Below are positions 1 to 8,600 of a DNA stretch of 64,000 nucleotides, piece by piece. Made by a program: the position numbers and the translations under genes. Numbering within the stretch: position 1 is the first letter of the stretch; each line of letters opens with the position of its first letter. The notes beneath the pieces were generated by a model that was given only the letters and a program-made list of their open reading frames with translations, had not been told where the DNA came from and made no database searches. This DNA is from Coleofasciculus sp. FACHB-1120 (GTDB taxonomy: Bacteria > Cyanobacteriota > Cyanobacteriia > Cyanobacteriales > FACHB-T130): positions 1-64,000 of the forward strand of contig NZ_JACJTV010000010.1 in assembly GCF_014698845.1 (NCBI RefSeq). Reading direction: 5' to 3'.

Positions 1-462
1 GCTTACTATATACTTTTTACTCATTGGACAGCTCGGTGGTAGTTGGTTAAGACTTTTACCTTAAATACTACCCAATTTATACCCATCGATTTGCCCTTGA
101 CAGGCTACTACCCCGTGTTTAGTGGCTGACTAATAGTTGACTCTCTACCCAGTATCCTCTTTTTGATGGGAATGGAAGTTTTACAAAACCGGGATGCTCC
201 TTGTGTGCGAGGCATACTCCAAGAATTAGTAGCGAATTGGTCAGCAGTTGAAGACAGAGGTTATTGTGGATCGGGATGCTTTCGCTCGCGGAGCGTTTAA
301 GGCTTAGGGTGGGGAATTTTAGCGCCTGAACAAGACTTTTGAGGGGTGCTTAGAAGAGATTCTGCTGAAAATTAACATTAGTCTTTAGGAAAGTGCAAGC
401 TAAAATCTGTGGTTTTCTTACAGATACAATTTAGACCTCGGATTTAAGAGTCTTTTATTATT
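1..462. other. Left-edge non-coding stretch
   Basis: No convincing gene is visible. The only open stretch is a 44-codon frame from the ATG at 166, without a good ribosome binding site or any recognisable motif. An AT-rich leader precedes the WD40 gene. Nothing else is recognised. Confidence 0.5.
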
Positions 463-2136
463 ATGACAGAGCAAATAAGGGAAACATTTATTTACAACGG
501 AGAATTTTACTATTTAGCTGGTTTAGAATGTTCCTTAAAATATCCTGTTGAAGGGATTAATTCTATAGCAGAAGAACCTGTAGATTTTGATAAAATAGAA
601 AATGAAATATTTGATTTTTTAAATGAAAAGTTAGTCTTATTAGACCTAAGAAGAGAAGGATTAATTACCCTGCAAAACTATGGGATGGAACCGTATGTAT
701 TTTCTACGGCTTGCAAGAGAGGGTTTTATTCAACCTATGAAATTCTTGATGAAGTATTGTTTTTGAAAGAAATGACCGTCGGTCATGTTAGTGGTGGTCA
801 TAAACCTATACAAGGAGTTATGCCAATCTACAATAACTATGGTGGTTTTTGTTATCAGAATCTTAAAGTTTTTACCCGTTTTACTGGGAGAATCACCTTA
901 GGTAAAGACTTGATTGATGGAATATTTTTAAAATTTTTTTTGAAGATGACATTTTACAAAGGTCAATTAGTTGCGATTCAAGACCTTTCATTAGACATTT
1001 CCATTAGTGTTGCTGTTATCTTTGGCGGGTTAGAAGCTGTTAAGAGACGCTTGGCTAGTGCAGTGTCAGCGCAAAGAATCCTTGCATTAAGCGGTGCCCT
1101 CTATTATGGCGAATCAGGCTTAGATTTGGTGATTCCTGCTTTGCTGGATGAATCGGCACAGGTAATGTGGGCTGCGTACTCGCTACTGCGGACAAGGACA
1201 GAAACGAAAGTCAAAATTGCCTTGCAAGAATTCAATCCTTATCAATTTTTTGAATGTTTTTGTACCTTTGAGGGGCATTCTGACTATATTAGTTCGGTAG
1301 CGATCGCGCCGGATGGTAAAACCATTGCTAGCGGCAGTGGCGATATGAATATCAAAGTGTGGGATATTCTGACGGGCAAGTGCAGGGGCACCTTCGAGGG
1401 GCATTTAGCCTGTGTTGATTCCGTAGCAATCGCGCCAGATGGTAAGACTTTTGTCAGTGCTAGTAGGGACAACAACTTCTGTGGTAGAGGGGGCTTAAAG
1501 AGTATCAACGTATGGGATATTCTGACGGGCAAGTGTCAGCGCAGCCTACAGATACTAGGAATATTCCCAGATGGTAAAACTTTGATTCATGGTCGTCAGT
1601 ACAAAACCATCAAAGCGTTGGATATAGAGACGAGGGAGTGCCTCCGCATGGTAAATAGGTTTTTATGGGATGTTTATTTCGTAGCAATAGCCCCGAACGA
1701 TCAAACGATTGTTAGTAGCAATGATGACAACACCCTCGAAGTGTGGGATATCGAAGCGGGTAAGTGGAAGGGTTCGCTACAGGGGCATTCACGCCGAGTT
1801 TATTCCGTAGCAATCGCCCTAGATGGAAGGACGATTGTTAGTGGCAGTAAGGACAATACTATTAAAGTGTGGGATCTTGAGACGTGCGAGTGCAAGGGCA
1901 CGCTAGAGGGGCATTCAGACTATGTTCTTTGCGTAGCAATAGCGACGGATGGTAAAACTATTGTCAGTGGCAGTAAGGACAACACTATTAAAGTGTGGGA
2001 TCTTGAGACGTGCGAGTGCAGAGGTACGCTAGAGGGGCATTCAAACGCAGTGAGTTCCGTAGCAATAACCCCAGATGGAAAGACGATTGTTAGTGGCAGT
2101 TACGACAACACCATCAAAGTGTGGGGAATTCGATAA
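463..2136 (+). CDS. WD40 repeat (beta-propeller) protein
   Basis: A 557-residue protein with three parts. Residues 1-190 are an unrecognised, AT-rich N-terminal region. Residues about 195-260 are a HEAT-like linker (RLASAVSAQRILALSGAL, then DESAQVMWAAYSLL) of the kind often found before WD40 arrays in cyanobacteria. Residues about 262-557 hold WD blades ending in KVWDI or KVWDL. I count seven blades, the third degenerate (KALDI) and the second carrying a short insert, so a complete seven-bladed propeller is possible. The last three blades are very alike at the DNA level, suggesting recent duplication or conversion. The gene runs convergently toward the PAAR gene that ends the left CIS arm. 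A role in protein-protein scaffolding is inferred; any link to the injection system is unproven. Confidence 0.85.
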   Translation: MTEQIRETFIYNGEFYYLAGLECSLKYPVEGINSIAEEPVDFDKIENEIFDFLNEKLVLLDLRREGLITLQNYGMEPYVFSTACKRGFYSTYEILDEVLFLKEMTVGHVSGGHKPIQGVMPIYNNYGGFCYQNLKVFTRFTGRITLGKDLIDGIFLKFFLKMTFYKGQLVAIQDLSLDISISVAVIFGGLEAVKRRLASAVSAQRILALSGALYYGESGLDLVIPALLDESAQVMWAAYSLLRTRTETKVKIALQEFNPYQFFECFCTFEGHSDYISSVAIAPDGKTIASGSGDMNIKVWDILTGKCRGTFEGHLACVDSVAIAPDGKTFVSASRDNNFCGRGGLKSINVWDILTGKCQRSLQILGIFPDGKTLIHGRQYKTIKALDIETRECLRMVNRFLWDVYFVAIAPNDQTIVSSNDDNTLEVWDIEAGKWKGSLQGHSRRVYSVAIALDGRTIVSGSKDNTIKVWDLETCECKGTLEGHSDYVLCVAIATDGKTIVSGSKDNTIKVWDLETCECRGTLEGHSNAVSSVAITPDGKTIVSGSYDNTIKVWGIR

Positions 2137-2277
2137 GGAAGTTTCAAGTATTCCCTGGCGAGGATGATTTTTGCAATTCAGGGATGCCCTCGTCGGGATT
2201 TGCCGACGCACCTTGGAGGCGGGAGCGATCGCTAACCCAAACTAGAAATAACGAATTCCACCTCTTATAGTTGCTCA

Positions 2278-2568
2278 TTAAGGGGCAACTAATACGGTGA
2301 CTCCTGTAGCAATCACAGGTAAAGAAATCGGAACTGGAGGCACCGTGGGAGTTGCTCCCACTGCCATTGTGCCCATATGCGCCACTGGACGCCCGCAAGC
2401 CAGAACGGTGACAGAACAAGGCATCGCGAGAGCGCCAGCAATTGACGGACCCGTGACAGCATCTCCCAGACAAGCGATAGGTCGCCCCATAACTAAAACG
2501 GTTGGTGCCCCCGGTCCGATAATGGGACTACCACTAGCGACATCGCCCAATACGGCTACTGGTAACAT
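2278..2568 (-). CDS. PAAR-domain tip protein of the contractile injection system
   Basis: A 96-residue Gly/Pro/Val-rich protein with the PAAR pattern: GSPIIGPGAPTVLVMGRPIA near the start, then CLGDAV, a central GALAMPCSVTVLACGRPVA and HMGTMAVGA. PAAR proteins form a small cone that caps the VgrG spike and sharpens the tip, and may carry cargo. It lies about 105 bases downstream of the spike gene on the same strand, the usual partner order. It is the last CIS gene of the left arm; the next gene (WD40) points the other way, so the missing baseplate wedge genes do not continue here. The short length means a bare PAAR with no effector extension. Cys and His residues fit the metal-binding apex of the family. 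Confidence 0.88.
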   Translation of the reverse strand: MLPVAVLGDVASGSPIIGPGAPTVLVMGRPIACLGDAVTGPSIAGALAMPCSVTVLACGRPVAHMGTMAVGATPTVPPVPISLPVIATGVTVLVAP

Positions 2569-2594
2569 AGAACCTTCCTTAATCGTTAATCGAG

Positions 2595-2640
2595 AATGGC
2601 TAATTGTGTACCACGTTCCTATGGTTAGGCATTAGCCATT
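2595..2640 (-). terminator. Inverted repeat between spike and PAAR genes
   Basis: The arms AATGGCTAAT (2595-2604) and ATTAGCCATT (2631-2640) are perfect complements across a 26-base loop, in the gap between VgrG and PAAR. There is no strong T-run, so it is more likely a partial terminator or mRNA-processing structure, or a mobile small repeat, than a full terminator. Confidence 0.35.
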
Positions 2641-2673
2641 GGTCGCGATCGCAATTTCTTCTCCCCCCAATTG

Positions 2674-4779
2674 TTAACAATTCAGCCGAATCAGCGGTGC
2701 GGTCATACTGGCTGTGGCAGCTGCCATAATCGCCACCGCAGCACCTGCTTGCAGATTCAAAGCTGCGGCAGACTGTACGCTCACAGCAGCACCCGCCTGC
2801 GCCGACAAAGTACCGCCAGATTGCAGCGACAATGCCGCACCAGATTTCATAGTGGCAGCACCCCCAGACTTCAAATCTAAAACTCCGCCTGCTTGAGCGC
2901 TTAACTTGGCTGCGGTTTGAAGTTCTATGCCAGCAGGTGCGAGTTTTATACTCGTAGGCCCAGATTGCAGCAGAATTTCCATTGGTGCTGAAATACTTAC
3001 TTTCTGCACTGCCTGCATCGTGATGCTATTAGTCATGTCATTCATCAGCAACTTCTGACCGCCAGTTGTTGTGATATCCAGCTTCTTATTGAGATCGTCG
3101 ATGAGGATCTTATGACCGCCTTTGGTTTTAATTTCGATCTTCTTATTTTGATCGTCTAGGCGCACATAATGACCGTCAGTCGTTTTAATTTCCACAAACT
3201 TTTCGCTGTCATTCATGTGACATTTATGAGCGCCTATTGTCTCAATGTAGACGCCAGCTTTGCTAGTATCTTTATCCTCTTCCACAAACTGTAATTTATG
3301 CCCGGTACGGGTTTTAAATGTCCGCAGGCGGACTTTGCCTTCACCTGAAATTGTATTATTGACATCTTCCGGTGGTGCATCTGTACCGTTCCAGACTCCA
3401 CCAATCACGTAGGGGCGATGAATATCGCCGTGTTCAAAGGCAACTAAGACCTCGTCATTGACCTCCGGCAAACAATCAAACCCGCGATCTACACCAGCTC
3501 CAGCTCCCACCACCCTTGCCCAGTTACTTTCGTGTTCCTCTGTTAAGGTGGGAAATTTCACTCTCACGCGACCCCATTTTTTGGGATCTTTGTTATTCGT
3601 GACAATCCCTACTAACAACGTTTGTCCTGCTTGGAGATGGGTTCGAGGAGACAGGGTTGCCAGAAGATCGTCCCCCCGCAATCCCCGAACGCTAAATTCG
3701 GTGGTGTAGAAACGTTCCTGATAAACGTGACGAGTTGTCGTGACGTAATAGTTGCCGCTGTATTTGCCCATACTTGCCAAGTCCACGACCCGTCCCGGTC
3801 GAATTCGCGGATCGCCCTCAGCTTTGGCATCAGCGTAGACAAATTCCCCCGATAACTCGTTATACAAAGCTTGGGCGATCGCGTCTGATTCTTTCTGAGA
3901 AGAGACTGGCTGATCGACAACAATCATCTTGGGGGTACTGCTAAAGCTAGTGCTAGTTGCTTTGCCCTTGCCTTGTTTGGTATCAGTAATGACTTGTGTT
4001 GTTTGACTGCTTTTAGTAGATGCAATCACCTGTTTACTTTTATAATCCCAAGCTCTTACCTCAACAGAATCTACCTGTTCGGCACTTGTTACCCGAACTT
4101 GGAAACTATGTATTTCTTGTAACCACTTGAGAGCCAAAGAAGCACCCGCCACCGGCTTGCGGAAGTGCAGTTTCCCATCTTGCACAAACAACTCAAAACC
4201 GTTCCGGGCTGCCCTTTCTCGCAAGAATTCCATGTTGGTTTGATTTTCTTGGAAAATATAGCCAACGGGATCGCCAAAGCCATAAGGCCCGCCACTTTCG
4301 TCAATGGTGCCCGCTGTAATCCCCAATTCACCGATAATTTGCCGAACAATATCGGTGTCGGTCATGTTTTGGAAAGAGCGGTTGTAGCGTCCCCGATGTA
4401 GGCGATGAGAAACGTCATACCCGCGAATCACGACCGGAGCTTGAGAGCCACTGGTAAAGTGGGTTTCAATTGCTGTAATCTCGCCATTCAGAATGTTGCC
4501 CTGCTGTGTATCGTCAAAATCAGCATCTTCTGTAGTGCTAGATTTAAAGCCAATCTGGACGGGTTTACCAATTGTTAATAGGTTTTCATAGCGCCAAAGT
4601 TCATCTCCTTCGCGCCCCGGAAAGTAGTCGTTCCGGATCACTAAGGTAAACATGGCTGGAAGATGGAGGCTTTCTTCTACGGAGATTTGAAGAATATCTT
4701 CCATCAAACTCGCAGGAGCATCATCTCCATCAATTTTTATTTGAGGATAGGATATGTACTTAACTGTATTCTGTGGCAT
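2674..4779 (-). CDS. VgrG/gp27-gp5-like spike protein (CIS8/Afp8-type)
   Basis: A 701-residue spike protein. Residues about 1-380 match the gp27/late-control-D-like hub that joins tube and baseplate. Residues about 390-465 are the gp5-type OB fold (GIVTNNKDPKKWGRVRVKF, ending YVIGGVWNG). Residues about 475-701 form a repetitive C-terminal needle, first KIEIKTKGGHKIL-type strands, then short Gly/Ala/Ser/Gln units such as LSLQSGGTLSAQAG, as expected for a triple-stranded beta-helix. No lysozyme domain is present, so it is a mechanical spike. It lies between the CIS7-type gene and PAAR, as in other CIS loci. The ATG at 4779 lacks a strong Shine-Dalgarno and follows a 267-base AT-rich repeat region, so expression may not be tightly coupled to the gene before it. 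Confidence 0.93.
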   Translation of the reverse strand: MPQNTVKYISYPQIKIDGDDAPASLMEDILQISVEESLHLPAMFTLVIRNDYFPGREGDELWRYENLLTIGKPVQIGFKSSTTEDADFDDTQQGNILNGEITAIETHFTSGSQAPVVIRGYDVSHRLHRGRYNRSFQNMTDTDIVRQIIGELGITAGTIDESGGPYGFGDPVGYIFQENQTNMEFLRERAARNGFELFVQDGKLHFRKPVAGASLALKWLQEIHSFQVRVTSAEQVDSVEVRAWDYKSKQVIASTKSSQTTQVITDTKQGKGKATSTSFSSTPKMIVVDQPVSSQKESDAIAQALYNELSGEFVYADAKAEGDPRIRPGRVVDLASMGKYSGNYYVTTTRHVYQERFYTTEFSVRGLRGDDLLATLSPRTHLQAGQTLLVGIVTNNKDPKKWGRVRVKFPTLTEEHESNWARVVGAGAGVDRGFDCLPEVNDEVLVAFEHGDIHRPYVIGGVWNGTDAPPEDVNNTISGEGKVRLRTFKTRTGHKLQFVEEDKDTSKAGVYIETIGAHKCHMNDSEKFVEIKTTDGHYVRLDDQNKKIEIKTKGGHKILIDDLNKKLDITTTGGQKLLMNDMTNSITMQAVQKVSISAPMEILLQSGPTSIKLAPAGIELQTAAKLSAQAGGVLDLKSGGAATMKSGAALSLQSGGTLSAQAGAAVSVQSAAALNLQAGAAVAIMAAATASMTAPLIRLNC

Positions 4780-4797
4780 TTGTAAGCAACACGTAAA

Positions 4798-4935
4798 TGA
4801 TTTTAGATTCTAAACTTTAGATTTTAGATTAATTAGATTTTAGATTAAAAGCTGACTGGCATTTTTTTAATGTTTGGTATTTAAACCATAGAGGCATTCT
4901 GCAATCTAAAATCTAAATTCAAAGTTTAGATTGCA
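4798..4935. repeat. AT-rich short-repeat region (TTTTAGATT units)
   Basis: The gap between the CIS7-type gene and the spike gene is filled with copies of (A)TTTTAGATT and AATCTAAAAT in both orientations. The left copies (4799-4850) can pair with the right ones (about 4902-4932), giving a long imperfect hairpin. Similar AAAATCTAAAAT-type units recur at about 47580-47608. This resembles the short tandem repeat families of filamentous cyanobacteria. Confidence 0.6.
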
Positions 4936-5046
4936 AGTTTCAGCTAGTTTAGAAGAAACTTTACGCCCTCGCCCATTCTCCAAAGGTCGAACTACAATTT
5001 TTTTCTAACCGTTCTGCTTCCGCGCCATCCAACAAATGATTACCAC

Positions 5047-5577
5047 TTATGTAGCTCTTCGAGTCCTGCTGTTTCGGCTTTCCCCAGCACGATTCACACT
5101 AGAAGGAGGTTCTGGAGAGCCTGGGGGGATGAGTATATCTACTTCGTGGAGGGTCAGGCTAGCTGAAGCACGCACTGGAGTGCCATCAGGTAGAAACATA
5201 GTGAGTTCGTAGCTGAGTGATTGCACAAAGCAACGGAGGTATTCTTGGGCACCCCAGGTAAATACATAGACGGGTGGGACATCTTGACCATCGGGAAACT
5301 CAACAGCTTTTTTCAATTTGTTGATGTACCAAAGCACACTTGTACCTTCTTCATAGGTATCAAACAAAATCTCTGAGATAGTGAGTTTGTAAGGATCTAT
5401 ACTTTGGAAGCTAACTTTCGGCAGTCCTCTAGCAGTACGTGCGCCTTGAGGGGCATTGATTTGAACGCTCCGGCTGAAGGAAAGCTTGGTGGGGTTGAAC
5501 ATGAACTCAATGGTGTCCACACCCTGCGCTGGAACCTTTGGAATAAGTTTTGCTTTGACCAGACGAGTGGTTGACAT
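5047..5577 (-). CDS. CIS tube/baseplate adaptor (CIS7/Afp7-like)
   Basis: A 176-residue protein of the CIS tube family (gp53/Afp7-like). The N-terminal segment (KLIPKVP, then IEFMFNPTKLSFSRSV) and the FDTYEEGTSV and YLRCFVQSLSYELTMF motifs are characteristic. In related loci this protein sits between tube and spike hub and often carries a C-terminal LysM. Here the chain ends in a Pro/Ser/Arg-rich tail (residues about 150-176) with no visible LysM, so it is a short form. A good Shine-Dalgarno (AAGGAG read on the minus strand, six bases upstream) supports the start at 5577. It starts 28 bases after the giant repeat protein gene and belongs to the same left-arm transcription unit. Confidence 0.9.
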   Translation of the reverse strand: MSTTRLVKAKLIPKVPAQGVDTIEFMFNPTKLSFSRSVQINAPQGARTARGLPKVSFQSIDPYKLTISEILFDTYEEGTSVLWYINKLKKAVEFPDGQDVPPVYVFTWGAQEYLRCFVQSLSYELTMFLPDGTPVRASASLTLHEVDILIPPGSPEPPSSVNRAGESRNSRTRRAT

Positions 5578-5605
5578 ATTATTCTCCTTAATAATGGCAG
5601 TGACT

Positions 5606-8600
5606 TTACCAGGGCAGACGGCCTGAATAGTTATTTCCTCGACGTTCTCGTTCTATTTCCAACCGTTGCTGTATAAAACTATAAACCTCACGAGCTAGAA
5701 GCTCTAAATTGTCGGCAGCTTCTTCACTAGAGGCATCATCAATGATAGATACGCTTTGATCGATTGCTCCTACTTGGCTATCAGCGTCCCCCATTAACTG
5801 TATAAGCGCTTCCATTCCAGAGGTTGATGTGCGACGCGAGGGCATAGAATATGTCTGAATAACATTGCCCAAACTATTGTTTTGTGGGGAATTCATCAAG
5901 GGCTGGGAAATATTTGATTGGGAGCTGTTAGAGTCGGATGGTTTGGAAATTGTCGGCTTTTGCAGTGCATCCCACGTTCTCTGTTCTGAGAGAGGTTGTA
6001 CAACGATTGATTCGCTTGCTTCAGGTGTATTCTCCTCTAGTAATTCAGAAATACTTGACCAAGATGTTGGTATCTCTCTGGTGTTTGTAGAACTGTTTGC
6101 GGAAGGTAGAGTGTCAGGAGAAGAGGAAAGGGAAGAAGGTGCCATTTGCACTTGTTCTACGCTGCTTGAAAATGCTGGGGCATCTTGATTTTCCTTCCAT
6201 GACTCTTCTGGCATTCTCTGGATAGGAATAGACTGCTCCGAAGCAGTCGAGAAGTTTGAGGTACTCGGTGCAAGAAAGGATTCTTCAGCCTTCTTGCTTC
6301 CTATGTCTGCAAATGGGGAAGTAAGAAGATTGGATTGTTGAGCTAGAGGGCTGAGAATGGATAGATTTGTCAACACTTGAGGCAATTGAGGCAGTTGTTC
6401 ACTCTCCTCAATCGACTCTGTTTTCATCAGAGGTTGTATAACGGTGGGTTCTGTAATTTGTGTGCTTTGGGGCACCTCTACAGGGGGATTGGCAAAACCA
6501 GCGATCGCTGGTTTTGCCAACTCAGTCAAATCTTCACTGATCGGTGCGGTTTCTCGTTTCGGTTGAAGGACTGTAGCATCTGGCGTTGTTGTACTTTCAC
6601 GTATCTGTATGGAATCGGTAAAAGCGATCACTGGTTTTGCCTCAACCGGAAAATCTTCACTTGTCGGTGCGGTTGCTAATTTCGGTTGAAGGACTGTAGC
6701 ATCTGGCGTTGTTGTACTTCCAGCTACTTGTATGGAATCGATGGAAGCGATCGCTGGTTTTGCCTCAACCGGAAAATCTTCACTTGTCGGTGCGGTTGCT
6801 AATTTCGGTTGAAGGACTGTAGCATCTGGCGTTGTTGTACTTCCAGCTACTTGTATGGAATCGATGGAAGCGATCGCTGGTTTTGCCTCAACCGGAAAAT
6901 CTTCACTTGTCGGTGCGGTTTCTAATTTCGGTTGAATGACTATAGCGTCTGGCGTTGTTGTGATTTCAGGTACTTCTATGGAATCGGCGGAAGCGATCGC
7001 TGGTTTTGCCTCAACCGGAAAATCTTCACTTGTCGGTGCGGTTGCTAATTTCGGTTGAATGACTGTAGCATCTGGCGTTGTTGTACTTCCAGCTACTTGT
7101 ATGGAATCGATGGAAGCGATCGCTGGTTTTGCCTCAACCGGAAAATCTTCACTTGTCGGTTCGGTTGCTAATTTCGGTTGAATGACTGTAGCATCTGGCG
7201 TTGTTGTACTTTCAGGTACTTGTATGGAATCGGTGGAAGCGATCGCTGGTTTTGCCTCAACCGGAAAATCTTCACTTGTCGGTGCGGTTGCTAATTTCGG
7301 TTGAATGACTGTAGCATCTGGCGTTGTTGTGCTTTCAGGTACTTCTATGGAATCGGCGGAAGCGATCGCTTCTGGTGCTAACCCAGTCAAATTTGCATTT
7401 GCTGGTTCAGTTTCTAATTTCGGATGAATGACTGTAGCGCCTATAATCGGCGTACTTTCAGGCATCGGTAGAGGAGAGTTGGTCGATTCGGTAGGTGCAA
7501 TCGCCAAGTTGAAGCCTTCAGGCACTTTTGCAGATGATTCTGTTGGTAGTGGTAATTCAGCGATGGGTGCCAAGAATTCCGGCAACACTTCTCCCTTTGT
7601 TTGTGGAGATAATTCTCCCATCGGTTGTATTAACGTGGATTCTGTAGGCGTCGTTTCTTCTTGTACAGATTTTGGGGCGATCGCAGAGGTGGAAATCGGG
7701 AGAGACGAGCTTACCTGTGATGGAAATTCAGCCTTTAACTGCACCGTAGGCTCAAATTGTTCCAGGACTTCTGGCACTGGTGTTGTTGTTGAGTCAGACG
7801 GCTGTGAATCCAAGCTGGCTTGTACAAGGGTGGATATGTCAGGTGTAGTTTCAGGTAGCGCAGTAGCTGGTGTGGGAATCGAGGGTGCGGGGGCGAAGTT
7901 GTCAGTCACTTCTAAAGAGAAATTTTCCTCCATCTTTTGCAGCAGTGGGAGTTCACCTGGTTCTGTGGCTATTGAAAGCGCAGGTGCCTTTTGAACTATG
8001 GATTCTACCTCTGTTACAGGGGTTGTGCTGTCCGAACGGTCAACTGTTATATTCTCAGAAGCGATCGCTGGCATTTCAACTGATTCTGCCTCTGTCACCG
8101 CAGAAAATGACATTGGTGACTCAATCAATTCCGTAACATTCGATAACGTAGTTTCTGTGTGGTTTGCTGCTTGTGTTTCCGACAGAGGTTGTACAACAAC
8201 TCGATCTGTAGTGACTTCTGGCACAGCCTTGGAAGTGGTCAAATTAGGGATTGCGGCTAAGTTTTCGTTTACTGCTGAAGTAAGTTTTAACTCAGTCTCT
8301 GGTGGCACAGATGCAGCTTGTGGTGCAATTAACGACTGAGGCATTTGTGCCTCTTGAGCCTCTTGAACTTGTAGTTCTGTCTTTGAAAGGGTTTGTCCCA
8401 AAGTTGGTTGGCTAGAAATTGTCTCTAGTGGTGCTGATGCTACATTTGGTGCTGTTTGTTCGGCAATCGCTGCTGCCCTTTGAATTGTGCTGGCTGAGGG
8501 CGAACTCGCGATCTCGTTGGTTATCTCAGTTACTGGTACTGCTATGGGTGTCGTTGGTTCGTCAATTTCTGCTGCCCGTTGAATTGTGCTGGCTGAGGGC

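Noticed and set aside
2144-2473. Open frame on the minus strand overlapping the PAAR gene
   Set aside because: It is in another frame of the PAAR gene and has no protein family features.
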